Assembly (NCBI GenBank): GCA_027625915.1
Contig: JANTQA010000042.1
Coordinates: forward strand, 4,042,001-4,106,000
Origin: Anaeramoeba flamelloides
Taxonomy: Eukaryota; Metamonada; Anaeramoebidae
DNA length: 64,000 bases
Direction of reading: 5' to 3'
Part shown: positions 45,001 to 57,310 of the stretch, piece by piece
Numbering within the stretch: the first letter of the stretch is position 1
Layout: every line of letters starts with the position of its first letter
The notes under the pieces: generated by a model
Databases searched by the model: none
What the model saw: only the letters and a program-made list of their open reading frames with translations
Told to the model about the DNA's origin: nothing
Translations under genes and position numbers: made by a program

Positions 45001-47827
45001 AAATTTATATTCTCTTGTCAGAAAAATATAAGTTATACAAGTAAATTAACTTGAATTCAGAACATTGGTTTGAAGAAGCAAAAAGATCAAAAAAATTATT
45101 TTTAAAAAAGTTTAAAGATATCCAAGAGAGGAGAAAAAAACAAAATAAGTTTTAAAAATAAAATTTTTTAGTTTATAAAAGTATGTATTTCAAAAAGACT
45201 TGATAAGACAAAAAAAGTCAAAAAAATAATTTTTAACAACAAAAATTGTTTTGTTATAGCTTTTAACAAGTTGAATTTACATTGAAAAATCAAATTGGAT
45301 TACACTGGTAAAACAAACTTTAAAAAAAAAAAAAAAAAGCAAAAGATCTTGGATAATCTTCATTTTAAAAGTTTAAAAAAAGACAGAATATATATAATTT
45401 ATTTTTGAAAAGGGTAAAGGAGCATATAAAATCTTGATAACTTTTTTATTTTTTATTTCTCAAGAGTCGGTTTTATCACTTTTTCGTTTTTCTAATTTTA
45501 AATTAGTTATACAAGTTACATCTCAAAATGATTAAACTTTGAATTTATTGTAAAAGAGAAGATTTTAAGTTTGAAATTAAATTGATTTTCTAGTAAGGGT
45601 TTTAATAGGGATAAAATATCCATTTTTTTTGATACTTTATAAAATATAAATTTTGTACAAAAAATACGTTGATTATTGTTAAAAAGAAAATTAAAGTCAA
45701 TTTTTTTTTTTTCAAATCTTGAGAAAATTTGATTTAAATTCTGAGATATAAAATTCTTGGATCTTTGTAAAAAAAAATGATTTACTGAAAAAAAAAAATT
45801 AAATTTAAAATTAGATCTTTGAGTACATATAGATTTTTTTCACAAATATTAAACAAAAAGAATTCAAATCGTTTAAAAAGGAATCGTTAGATAAAAAAAA
45901 ATATTTTTTTTTTTATTAATTTGGAGATTTATAAAAGTATAAAGTTGTAAATTATCAGATTTTCACTTTTGAAAAAAATAGAAAAAATTTAATGATCTTG
46001 ATCTTTTTTTTTGTGATGAATTAACTATTTATAATTCTTATGTTATTTTTAGTTCTGAAAATTATAATTAAAACTACCCTATTTATTAAATTTTGAGAAA
46101 AAAATTAAAAATTTAATCTCAATTTTCTTCTTTTCAAATTAAACTAAAAATCTTAAATAAATCTTGGTGTGGGAAAATTTTGATAAGGTTAAAAACAATA
46201 TTTTTATCAAACGGGAATTTAACATCTTTTCAAGCCTCAAAATTAAAATCTATTTTTGTTCTTTTGTAGTTATTTCTTTTAGAATGTTTTTTATTTGATT
46301 TTTTTCATTTCAATTTTATTTATTCCTTGTTTTGGCGTGTCAAATCTGTTCAAAAATTCTCATGATGTTTAACAATGAAGGGAATCTGTAGCTTTTCATT
46401 TTATTAAACAAAATATAATGAACAAATCATTTGTTCATCATTTTAATGATAGTTTTATATTTTTTTTGATGAATTATGATTATAAATTGAATTAAAGTTA
46501 AAATAAATAAATAGTATAAATATAAATAAATAAATAAATAAATACCTCTTTAACATTTTTTTTTGTATCATGTTGTAAAACATCAATTCTATCAAAATAT
46601 TTGTATAAAAAATTTCGAAAATCAATTAAATCTTGGAATTGGCATTGGTATGTATTTTGGTTTTGCTTTTCATTTTCATTTAATACAGAAGCAGAATTAA
46701 TAATTTTTTTTATAAAACCTTCCATTTTTTGATTATTTTTGTTGGACAAATTTTGTGCTATGGAAAAAAAATTAGATTTTTCATTTAATTTTGATTTTTC
46801 TATAATACCATGAAGTATTATTGATACTAATCTTATGTTTTCTTTATTTTGGTGTGTCATTTCATAATCAATAATTCCATATAATTGTGGATTGTTGAGA
46901 GCTGAGAAAATAAATCTTGAAAATAATACCATAAGTAATTCATACTCTTTAGAATCTTTAAACTTGTTTTTAAATGTTGTTGAGACATGTAAGAGAATTG
47001 ATTTGATATCTTCAGGTATTTGTTTGACTGAGCCAGTGATTAAATCAATGAATTTTTGAAGTATTTTTTCAACCAACTTGATGTTTTTTTCGTATTCATC
47101 GTTATCAATTTTACTTTTATCAATCTAGTTATAATATTAATTTTAATTTAACATCAATAATAAAAAAATTGAATTATCATGAATTATAATATGTAAATGT
47201 ATATTTGTGTGTGTACGTATGTTGTGTGTGTGTGTGTGTGTTTATTAAAAAGAGGTGTTAAATAATATTAAAATAAATTAGATGTTTTATTTAAATATTT
47301 TTAATTTAATTTAATATTCACTTTTATTCAAGAGGTTATAAAATATCAAGAAACTCCATCCTCTGGCATTAATTAGATAAAACCAAAATGGGATTGATTA
47401 AATTGACTAGAAAATAAATTTTAATATTTTTTTTTTAATGTTTGGATATTGATTTGTTTTTCTTGAAGCAAAAGTGAATATTAAATAATTTAATTTATCA
47501 ATAATATAAAATAGAACTTACTTGTATAATTTCTTGATGTTTCAAAACTCCAGCAATTGGCTTTTTTAATATTGCAGAGAGATAATCTCTTCCAATTGTT
47601 GTAAAAAAATTTGTGATCATATTTCTAGAGATTGAATTTTTTCTAAATAATCGGTGTGGTGATTTTACACTAGAAATTTCACGCAGTATTGAATAAAATA
47701 GAAACGATGTTGCTTTGTTATAGCTTCTTAAAACAGAAATAAAATTTGTTGAAATTTTATCAGAATCTCTGGCATGGATCAAATTGGTGAAGGTTAATAG
47801 GAATTTAGATTTGTAAGTAACAAGAAT
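42053..47827 (-). CDS. RasGAP - DUF547 protein (C-terminal three exons)
   Basis: Three minus-strand exons, 47827-47522, 47124-46546 and 43312-42053, each bounded by AG/GT and all in phase 0, join without a frame conflict and encode about 714 residues. Exons 1-2 form a Ras GTPase-activating domain: RLFRKNSISRNMI...GRDYLSAILKKPI (the arginine block and the helix after it), then KFIDLITGSVKQIPEDIKSI and MVLFSRFIFSALNNPQLYGI, the typical FLR-like RFxxPAxxxP region, slightly altered. The last exon has a Lys/Glu-rich coiled linker and a DUF547 domain (SEKLAFWINIANCLFLHS, YKYTVMGLNYSREDIMQGIL, DPRRDSVL). RasGAPs accelerate GTP hydrolysis on Ras; the DUF547 function is unknown. Introns are 397 and 3233 nt, the latter filled with family B copies. 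Upstream exons, probably with the C2 domain at 52866-52082, are needed for the start. Stop TAA. Confidence 0.85.
43441..44063 (+). mobile_element. MITE family B, copy 3 (intronic)
   Basis: 623 bp inside the last intron of the RasGAP-DUF547 gene. Starts AACTCTTTTTCAGTCAAAGG, ends CTTTGAGTGAAATGGAGTT, with TA on both sides (43439-43440, 44064-44065). Confidence 0.87.
44277..44690 (+). mobile_element. MITE family B, decayed left portion
   Basis: About 410 bp similar to the first two thirds of family B (CCCAGTTTAATTGAAG, TTTTTTCTAATTTAGTCAA). The right terminus is not recognisable. It lies in the same intron as copy 3. Confidence 0.6.
44691..46545. other. Remainder of the RasGAP-DUF547 last intron
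   Basis: AT-rich. The 5' end of the intron (minus strand) is a GTATTTATTT-type run formed by an (AAAT)n microsatellite at about 46502-46544. No further exon or element was recognised. Confidence 0.5.
47217..47241. repeat. (TG)n microsatellite in a RasGAP intron
   Basis: TG repeat of about 22 bp within the 397-nt intron (47125-47521), near the ATGTATATTTGTGTGTGTACG stretch at about 47200. Confidence 0.85.
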
Positions 47828-48899
47828 CTATTTATAGATAGATAGATAGATATACATATATAGAAAATATACAGATATAATTAATATTAAATATTCAGAA
47901 AATAAAATAACAAAGAAGTTTTTTATGTAACAGAATTGCAATAAAATAATTTATTATATAAAAATAAAGATTATTGAGAAAAAAATTGTTTAAAAATAGT
48001 TTAAATATTTTCAATTGATGTCTTTGGATAAAAATAAAAAAAAGAAAAAAAAAAAAAAGAAAAAATTATTCAAGAGTATCCGTTTAATTTCTATTCAATA
48101 ATTTTAACCGGTAAATTAATACAATACTTTTATTAAACTTTAATTTATTATGATAAAATAATCTTTTCACTTTTTTGTTTTTGTCTGTTATTTTCTTTTT
48201 ACTTCTCAACAATTTTCAAAGAGATTTATCATTCTATTAATTTTTAGTTGACTTGAATTACTTGAGATAATGTGTATAATACCTAAAAAAAAAACAAAAA
48301 TTAAAATTTCAAATTATAATCGTACAACAAAAGTCTAAACATGATTTCTCTATTTTTAGAGTTGTTTAGAAAAATAAATTAAGTTTCAAATTCTTCTGAA
48401 AACTAAATTAAGATTCAAATAATTACTGTGTCTAGTATCTAGACGCTCTTTGAATTGGAAATCACACATTTAGTCACTTTAAAATTCTCTCCTTATCAGA
48501 TAAAGTGTTTTTTTTTAAAATAAAAAAAACATACAATCCTTAACAATAAATTCAAAACTCTAAGCATAGTGGCATCATGTTTACCTTGTAGAAAATGAGA
48601 AAAACTATTGATTTTTTTTTTTAGTGCTTTATTTTTTTTCTAAAAAATATGAAAAACATTTTTTCATCTTTTAGTTTTTAGTTTTCATTTTTTTTTATTC
48701 TGTTTTTGAATTACTTGGTTCTTTGGTTTTTAGGAACATTCTTTTTCATTTCTTGTTAATTAATTAACTAAAAATTTCAAAATTCCACAAATTCTTTTTT
48801 TTTTTTAGGATCAAAATTGGATAGAATTTTTTCTTAAGGAAATAATGTTCATATATTTGCCAAAAATTAAATTCTGCTGTATTAATTAAAGGCTATTCA

Positions 48900-49187
48900 T
48901 ATTAATGTATCTATATCTGGACTAACTCTAAAAATCTAAAATATTTTTCAAAAGAAATTGAGAATTTTTGCAAGTTACATTACTGTTGACTCAAAATTTT
49001 TTTAACATTTTATTTTTTTTGAAATTTATAGTTTGTCCATGTATTTCTTTTATGAATCTCAACTCTAATCTAAAGTTTATTATTTCTATTATTTCTAATT
49101 AATCTTAGATTGGTTGTTTCTTAAAAAAAAAAAAAAAAAAAAGTGACTTTTTCATTTTTGGCTGGTCTCTTTCGGGGAAATAGAGTT
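48900..49187 (+). mobile_element. MITE family B, right-half fragment
   Basis: Matches the right half of family B (TATGAATCTCAACTCTAATC; GTGACTTTTTCATTTTTGGC), ending ATAGAGTT. It lies in the putative long intron between the C2 and RasGAP exons. Confidence 0.7.
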
Positions 49188-49278
49188 TTTATTAAACGAT
49201 GAAATAAATATAGAGTAATTAATATTTGATTTTAAATAATTAAAATTTTTGTATAGTAGTAAAAAATTTTAAATATTA

Positions 49279-50028
49279 AGGGATTAGCGTCTAACTAGGA
49301 GAAGCCTAAGATTAAAGTATATTTTTATTGGGCCAAACCACATTAGTGCTACATGGTTCAAATTTCTCTAAAAAATCAATTAGTCAAGTAGTAATATTGG
49401 TTGATCTCATCAATTAAAAATGATCAATGTATCAGTAAAAAACCCACCAATTTCAGAAAAAAAATCTGCATTTTGACACTATTTTAAAGGTTGAGTTATC
49501 AATATTCAGACTACAAAGCTGCAAAATATCTTTCTTAAATTTGTGGCGAAATGTAGATTAATTGCTAAAAAATTCAATTTTTTTAAAATATTAAATAATT
49601 AACTCAGAGATTTTTTTACAAATTATTTTTGAAATATTGGAAATATATTGATATTACAATTAGCTTTATCAAAAGGAAACAAAACTAATCAGTCTTTGGG
49701 TTTTTATGTTGATCATGATTGAGTTAATCTTTGAAATTAAAAATTTGTAAAAATAGTTACTTTTGAAAGTTCTAAATATGAATTATTACCTACTGAAATA
49801 CTATTATTTTGGTTACTATTTTTAGGTTTGGAAAAGAAATTCAAAAAAAAAATTTTGAAAATCAAAATTTTTTAATAGTGGTCATTAGTAAAAAATGTAA
49901 GAATTTATTGTGCAATAAGATTTATAATAGATTTTTTAGAGCTATTAAAGCCATAACTCACTAATACCATTTACCCCCGATTACAAAATATTTTGATTAT
50001 AGATAAATCTATGGTGACACTAATCACT
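49279..50028 (+). mobile_element. MITE family M, copy 2
   Basis: 750 bp with TA on both sides (49277-49278, 50029-50030). Begins AGGGATTAGCGTCTAAC and ends GACACTAATCACT. It defines the family together with 25171-25932. Confidence 0.8.
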
Positions 50029-50544
50029 TAAGACAACACTTTTTGCACCTATGTATAGTTAATTGGAAAACAAATTAAACACAATTTTCATTCATACATT
50101 GTAAAAAAAAGGCATTTTGTTGGTAGTGAAAATGGATCATTAAGTTTCCAATTCTAAAAGGGGGGGTTTAGAGTATAAGCTGATTTGTGAATTAAAAATA
50201 TTGAATTTTGGATTTGAAGTCTGAAGACAATTTTTGGAAAGTTGGATGAAAATTTTCTTCGATTTATTTTTCAACAAATAGTAAAGTTTTCTTCAAAAAT
50301 TTTTTCGAAAAGTACTACTATTTTAAAAAAGTAAGTACTTTTTTAAAACTTTTTTCAAGTTTTCAATTTTATAAATGTAAGGATTACTCTGATAATTGAA
50401 ACTTTTTATAAAAATTAAGTTTTGAAAAAGTGAGTACTAAATATTTGAATGTGAAGTAGATGTTGGAGTGGGAAGAAAAAACACTTTTAAAATATTTGAG
50501 TCATCACTTTGTTCAAACTTTATTCTTTAAAAAAGTTTCAATTA

Positions 50545-51545
50545 TTATTCGTAAAAAGGATTTCTGAACACAAGTGTAAATATGAATGCTATAAAAAAAA
50601 TAGAGTTTTTACAATTTTCGAGATAAATAAAGAGTTTCATGGATTTACCCAGAATTTGGCAATTGTAAATATAATTTCTGATTATCTTAATAGGACTAAT
50701 TATAATTTTAATCAAAAAAATCGTTTGGTGAATACCAAGCTTTCAATTTTAAAAAAAAATCATTTTTCAAACAAAGAATTGGTATTCGCCAAACTATTTT
50801 ATATTGAAAATTCCTTTGATCTCAAAAAAAAAAACGGAAGTTTGGTTTACTATTTCCAAATTCTAGGTAAATCCATGAAACTCTTTATTTATCTCGAAAA
50901 TTGTAAAAACTCTATTTTTTTTATAGCATTCATATTTACACTTATGAATTATTCATGTTTTTTGTTAAAATTGTGATTTTCTCATTAGCTGTGATACTTT
51001 TCTGGTATGCCCACAGGGGTCAGGAAACTTGCCAGTATATTTGGTGTGTTTAGTAGAATTATATTGTATTTAAAAAAGAAAGGAAGTGATTTGGGGTACA
51101 AATGCCAAGAGAAAATCTAAAATACGTTTTTCGAAAAAACAAACAAACCCAAACATCTCCAATAGTTTAATCCTATTAATTGTAAAATAAAAAGACCAAA
51201 ATAATCACATCAGCTTTCCAAATAATCATATTTCCCAAGAATTTAAACAAACCATCAAAAATTCCAATTCGAAAAAGTAAATTCATAATTTAAACGGATT
51301 TTTTGAATTAAAAATTAATATGTTACTGGATTTTAAAAATTTTTTTGGGGCGAGTTGAATGTAAATTTTGTTCAATTTATTTTGCATCAAATCGTAAATG
51401 GAATTTGTTGTCATTTAAAATATCAAATAGATGACGAAATTTCCTGAACTTTATGCAGGTGTCCAAAAAGTGTCACCATTAATGAGAAAATCACAATTTT
51501 AACAAAGTAACATAAATAATTCAGAAATCATTTTTACACACATGT
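50545..51545. mobile_element. Foldback family F, copy 2, split by element G
   Basis: The right arm (about 51430-51545) and the inner left arm (about 50947-51050) share AAAATTGTGATTTTCTCATT. The outer tip of the left arm (GTAAAAAGGATTTCTGAA, 50551-50568) is separated from the rest by element G. The loop corresponds to that of copy 1, inverted. Confidence 0.75.
50567..50946. mobile_element. Foldback element G (nested in F copy 2)
   Basis: Nearly perfect arms of about 92 bp (50569-50662 and 50851-50945) begin CACAAGTGTAAATATGAATG, and a second small palindrome (GTTTGGTGAATACCAA / TTGGTATTCGCCAAAC) lies in the middle. The host sequence TGAA appears on both sides, consistent with a 4-bp target duplication. 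The 155-codon plus-strand frame here is an artefact of this palindrome. Confidence 0.85.
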
Positions 51546-51755
51546 TCTAACTATCTCTCAAAAATAAATTCTCTCTTTTTTCAAAAAAAGTATTCCAATT
51601 CCAAACAAAAAAAATTAATTTTTTCCAAATTTTACAATTTTTTAACTTTTTTTTACTTTTATTTTTTGAACAAGTTTAACCTGATCCAACTCAGGTAATA
51701 CACCACCAACTTGGGTAATTATTCTTATTTATAAAATGATTATGTTTTTTTTTAC

Positions 51756-51852
51756 TCTTAGATAATTGAGAGAAAAATATTTGTTTCTAACGTTGATCTG
51801 TAGGCATATCTCTGTGTTTAGACTCGAGTGAGATCTTAAATTGTAGATGATA
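51756..51852 (-). CDS. Candidate exon linking C2 and RasGAP
   Basis: 97 nt between AG (TTTTTTTCAAG) and GTAAAA, open in the frame that would run in phase into the RasGAP exon at 47827 (ends NKYFSLNYLR). A companion 80-nt exon, 52010-51931, would connect it in phase to 52144-52082. No domain is recognised, so both remain tentative. Confidence 0.4.
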
Positions 51853-52081
51853 CTTGAAAAAAACAAAGACAGCCAGTTAGTGTTGTAAGCTTTGAAGAAG
51901 CAATTCATACAAACAGAAAATTAAATTTACATTCTAACGTCAAGAATTAAAAGACAGTAAAAAAAAGAAAATCCTATGAAAAATTTTGTGCTATTTTTGT
52001 CAAATACGCTCTAAAAAAATAAATAAGAGAATACCAAATTGGAAATCTGAAAAGGAAAAAAGAAAAAATGCAAAATCTTAC

Positions 52082-52866
52082 TTTTATCAGTTTTTTAAAC
52101 TTTGATCGATAAGAAGTTTGTTGCTTTTCTTCGAATAAGTATTTCTATAGAATGTGAAGTTTTTTGGTTGTTGGATTTTGTTATTTGTTTATTTGAAGGA
52201 GTAAAAAAAAAAAAAATTTGGTTTACCAGTAACTGGAAAAAAAAAAAACTTCAAAAAGTTACAAACCTTTGTAAAAATAAAGTGGACCTTTAATTTTATT
52301 TTTACATCACCCTTCTTATTTGATTTTTGTTGAGATTCACGATCATATGTTTTGTTTGTACTGTTAGTCTGGTTTTGCTTTGTGTCTTGTGCAGTCTTTT
52401 TGTTCTCTGTTTTCTTGTTTTTTAAAGGAAACCATTTCTCAATGGGCTTTTCATGAAGTAATTCTTCAATTCCGATTTCAACAAAACCAACCAAATTTCC
52501 TTTTTTTGTTTGGTTGTCTGGGTAAGTGTACACACTAACCTTCAGAATTGCTTTACGCTTTTTCACAAGAAAAAGAAATTCTTCATTCCATGTTAAATTG
52601 GATAATGAATTTGTTGATGTTTGTAATTTTAATTTCTCAGTTTCAAGATCACAACCGATCATTAATTGTTTGTTTGTTGCCAATTGCCCGTTGTAAATGT
52701 TCTGAATTTGTAAAACTAGATAACCAAATGAAAAAGTTTCCAACCAAGAAAACAATTTTTCTTTAGAGTTTTAAAGAACTTGTTTGAAAATCTGAGAACA
52801 AAGAACAAAAAGAAAAATTGTTTTACCTTTGCAATACAATTGCGGTGGTTCATTTTCTGAGATCAT
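52082..52866 (-). CDS. C2-domain exons, probable 5' end of the RasGAP-DUF547 gene
   Basis: The start ATG at 52866-52864 opens 40 nt (MISENEPPQLYCK, donor gtaaaac at 52826), phase 1. This fits the acceptor TTATCTAG before 52715; exon 52715-52267 then carries a C2 domain (VLQIQNIYNGQL, a first beta strand; LTWNEEFLFLVKKRKAILKVSVY, the core NPxWNExF-like strand pair; GNLVGFVEIGIEEL; KIKLKVHF, last strand). A Lys/Asn/Gln-rich insert separates the last strands. Donor gtttgt at 52266 is in phase 0. A 63-nt exon 52144-52082 (KYLFEEKQQTSYRSKFKKLI), flanked by TATAG and gtaaga, follows. C2 domains bind phospholipid or Ca2+ and commonly precede RasGAP domains (known architecture). Read alone it would be a short C2 protein; I favour continuation into the RasGAP exons. 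An alternative acceptor at 52761 would add 15 residues. Confidence 0.72.
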
Positions 52867-53902
52867 TCACAAAATTTAAACTATTTTTTGAAAAAGGAAA
52901 GAATGAAAAAATAATTTCGTTAAAATATCCCTTTATGAAAAAAATGAAGAGATTTTGTTTGAGAAAATTTCAGTAATTGTTGGCTCATAGTTATTTTTGA
53001 AGAGTTAAAGTAAAAGAAATATTGTAAATTTTTGGATAAGTGAAATGTGTAAAAACAAAAATAATCTCAAATTGCCTATTTTAAAACAAGTTATAAATTG
53101 TCTGATGTTTTTGTTCTTTTCGTTGAACAAATTGTATCAGATCTATGGTTGTTTTGAGATCAACTTTGGTTTATTAACTAATTTTTAAAGAAGAAGTTTT
53201 GTTTCAGAAAATGGAACAAGACAATTTAACAAAGTTTTGTCAAAAGCCAATTTTCTTTTTTCGAATATTAAGTCAATCTTTAGTAAAGGTTTCTGGGTTC
53301 ACCTTATTTGTAATGAATAAAAAGGTTTCAACAAATCAATAGAGAACATACTGGTTTATGAATTTTAAATAGGAAAAATTTTCACTTGATTTGCAATTTT
53401 CGTTTTCCAATGAAATGTTACAAATCACAACTTATTTTTTGGAAAACTCTATTTCTCAAAGAAAAATCTGGAAAATGAAGTTAAAAGTTTTTCCCTTGTA
53501 TAATTTAGATACCAGTAAATAGCAATCTTTTTCTTGGAAAACTCTTTTTTTACCAGACAGGAAAATGAAATCATGAGTGAAAATATTTTCAACACTTATT
53601 CTTCAAATGCTATTACTCAAATTACTATTTTTATCAGACACTTTTCTCAAAACATAAAAAAGACAAAATTGAAATTTCGGTTATTTGAAAAAAATTGATT
53701 TTTTTTTTGATACTTTTGGTTTGTTTGATCAATTTTTTTTTTATTTGATCATTCTTTTTTTTGCAAAAGATCATGTGGAAAAAAATAATCAAGAAAAAAT
53801 TTCTATATGCAATGTCTTTAAAAATGAATATAAATTATAACAAAAATCTTCTGGTTTATCTTTTTTTCAGTGAAAGTTCAGTAATGAAAAATTTGTAATG
53901 CT
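52867..53902. other. Upstream region of the C2 gene
   Basis: AT-rich 5' flank of the minus-strand gene. No recognised repeat or coding frame. Confidence 0.4.
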
Positions 53903-54103
53903 CATTTCAAAAATTGTGACTCATTTTTTTTTTTTGTTTTTGGTTTTTATTTTTTTTTTAATTTTTAAAATATCAGATTTTTATATATTTAGAATGATTT
54001 AAAAGTTAATTCCAAACATATTTAATTATTAGTTGTTTTTGAATACTAAAGAATATATTTTTTTCCAATTTATTATTTCAAGCGAGTCGCATTTTTTGAA
54101 ATG
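53903..54103. mobile_element. MITE family H, copy 2
   Basis: 201 bp, the inverse of copy 1 at 8390-8591. CATTTCAAAAATTGTGACTC at the left, and GAGTCGCATTTTTTGAAATG at the right. Confidence 0.8.
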
Positions 54104-54334
54104 GGGTTTATATATATATAGATATATATTTGTTTATAAGTTTTTAAATTTTGAATCATTTCTAAATTTAAATTATTAGTGTTATCCTACTAAAGGAAAA
54201 AATAATGATAAAAATCCATAATGTTTTATTAAAAAGATATTATGAAAGAAAAGAAAGAAAGATATACTCTAACTAAATAATTTCCCTTGAAAATAAAAAG
54301 GCGTTCGGGAGTAATTACAAATATAAATAATATA

Positions 54335-54547
54335 AACCCCATTTCAAAATCATTGAGACATAAAAAATCAAAATTTGACAATAAATATTTTTATAAATTG
54401 AAGCTATCTATGATAATAAAAAAAATGTTATTTTAATAAACAGTTCTATACACTGGAAATATTCGTTTTTCATATAAAAATAAAATAAAAAAAGTAAAAA
54501 AAAATATTAATAATAAAAAATTGTCAAATTTATTATGAAATTTAGTT
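54335..54547. mobile_element. MITE family I, copy 2
   Basis: 213 bp between TA dinucleotides. Begins AACCCCATTTCAAAATCATT, ends TATGAAATTTAGTT. Collinear with 35043-35254. Confidence 0.82.
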
Positions 54548-56833
54548 TATTTCTTTCACATTGAAACAATTTAACTTATTAAAAATTAAAATCCAGAAAA
54601 AAAATATATTATTTTTGCTAAAACTTTAAAATTAAATTCCTGAATACTAAATATTTGTTTTTAGTATTTTAATGTAGAATTCTTTATCCTTTTATAGTTT
54701 TGAATTGGAATTAATGATTAAAAAATAATTTTGTTTGGAATATGTAGGATTGTGATCTGTTAATATTATTTTCACCATCTACCAACTAGATGTGTATCGT
54801 TATTTGAAGCTATAAATGACTACCCCAAGCTAAGGATTATAAAAATATATATTTCAATTAATGTAAAAATATGAGTTACTACTGATTTTTGGAAATCATG
54901 ATCTAATATAACATAAGTAATACAAGAAATATAAAAATAAAAAATAATTTGTGATTATTCAATTATATTATTGAGGACCCGTTTAAAAGACCACCTTTCA
55001 AAATAATTATTGACTTAAAACCTTAAAATTCAATCTTGCATTGACTAGTGTGAAAACAGAATTATGTTGAATTTCAAAAAAAAAAATAAATAAATAAATT
55101 GTTAAATACTCTCAAACCTCAATTTCCCGTTTATTTACTTGTTTATTAAAAAATTTCTAAAAAAGAACTAGAAAAAATCACCCATTTGATGAGTATTCTT
55201 ATCAATGAAATAATTTTGAAGATCTCACTAGAATGTATGAGTTCGATATAAAGTATTTTTTAAAAAATGTTGATTCCGAATTATTATTGCTATTGGAAAT
55301 TTTTGATTCAGTTTTATCACATGTTTTTCGAAAATGAATTTTTCGTTTTTAGATCTAATAGGTTTTTCTAATAATGTAAACTTTTTTGTGTATTTTTGTT
55401 TAATTTTTTTTTCCTTTCCTTCATGTTTTAATTTCTTCTTCTTTTTTTGTTTGAAATTCTTCTATTTTTTAAGAAATTCATGTCCAAGAAAAAATAATTT
55501 CGAAAAGAAAAATAATTGCTAAGAAAATTAAGACTATTGAATACCTTTTATCGTGTATGTTGGTTTCTAAACAATCTTATAGTTAAAAATTTTTTCAGTT
55601 AAAATTTAAGTAATGAAAAATTTGTAACATTTTGTTTTAAAAATTGTGATTACTTTTATTAGTTTTTGGTGTTATTTAGTTTCCTTTTTAGAATAACAGG
55701 TTTTTTATCTTTTTATAAACATTGAAAAGTGAAATATTTATAATTGTTCATGATTAGTTGATATTAAATACTAAAGTGTATATTTATTAAGATCTATTTC
55801 TTATAGTGAGAAACAATTTGTTGAAATTTAATTTAGTTAAAAAATATTTTTTATTAATATTTAGATTGTGATTTTGCTTTATTCTTCTTTTGTGTCTATT
55901 TAAAATGATTTTCTTTCTCCGATTTTGAAGAAAAAAATACTAAACTTTTTTAATTTAATTTATAAATATTAGTTTATTTATTATTCAAAAAAAAAAAAAA
56001 AACAATAATTTGGTTCTGAAATTATATATGACAAAAAAAAAAACGAAATCTTTCATATTCAGCCATTTGAGTAAAGATGTCAAACTTTTTATTTGATCCC
56101 AATTCGAACCAAAGATTCAAATAATTGTACCAGATTTATAAGTTGAATACATTTAATTCCACTTTTAAGACACAAACTTTAAACGAAATTATTGACATAA
56201 AATAAATCTCAAATTAAAGTATAAAATTATAAATTTAGTAAAATAATTTGTGTAAAAAAAAATTCTAAAAAATGTGCTTTAATTTGAGATTTTTACTTTA
56301 CCTTAAATTTACTTCGAAATTTTATGTCTTAAAGGGTGACTTACTGTACTAATTGAGGTTAATATGTGAGATCTTTTGAGGTTTTGAGTTAATTTGTGGC
56401 ATAAAAATCATAAAACTGTACTAAATAATCATAAATAACATTTCATAGGTTAATTTTGTTTGAGAATACTAATTAATTTGCTTAAATAGAGGTGAAAAAA
56501 AAAATTTGAAATTTCAAAACTTTGCTTAATAGTTTAATGATTATCTAAAATTTTTCTACCTTAAATACAGCACTATCTTAAACCTTTTATGGAACTCATC
56601 TCTTTATTATATATAGTACCCAAAAAATTATTACAATTTTACAACATAAAAAGTTGTGGTTTAACAAAATAAAAAAAAATGTTTTATTATAGTATCTTTT
56701 TTATTTTTTCTGTCAAAAGAAGTTGAATTTCATAATATCATTTTCCGCGATGGCCAAACACTTGGATATAATATGAATTAAATGTAGAGGCAATAATCTC
56801 TAAAAAAAATAAAAAAAATTTTTTTTTTATTTA
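54548..56833. other. AT-rich intergenic DNA with decayed repeats
   Basis: Contains a weak third copy of family H (about 55630-55827) and an imperfect inverted repeat around 56165-56345 (CTCAAATTAAAG against CTTTAATTTGAG). The short frame at 55334 lacks domains. No gene was recognised. Confidence 0.45.
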
Positions 56834-57310
56834 CTGTATTCAAAATAAACTGTGCAAAAAAATATAATACATGCTTCAGAATAAAAAGCGTTTTTTTTTG
56901 TTATAGTTGACCAATACATTAATCAATTAAAGAAACCAATAACAAACCCTAAAAAAATATGATACTGGTTTCTTAAAGTTCTATTATTTAAAAAGAAATT
57001 TTAAAAATTCAGGATCAAATTGTAAAATTTCTCTCAAAAAATAGAGTTAATCTTTTAAGTAAATTTTAAACATAAAAAAAACAAAAAATTTCCAAAAAAT
57101 TGAGAATATTATCGAAAATTTTCAACTATTTACATGAATAATTTATATTTTACTGAAAATAACCAGACCTTTACTTTCAAAATTGATTTGAACTTAGGTA
57201 TACTATTTGTTAGTAGATTGGATGTTGCCTTGTTACAAGAATAAAAAAAAGCACGGACAATATTTTGAAACACGGATTATATTTTTTTGCACGCATTATT
57301 TTGATCACTG
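56834..57310 (+). mobile_element. MITE family L, copy 2
   Basis: 477 bp between TA dinucleotides (56832-56833, 57311-57312). Closely matches 24297-24779, with the same orientation. Confidence 0.88.

Noticed and set aside
50509-50976. 155-codon plus-strand open frame
   Set aside because: It lies entirely over nested foldback elements G and F; its two halves are the two strands of the same palindrome, and it has no domain.
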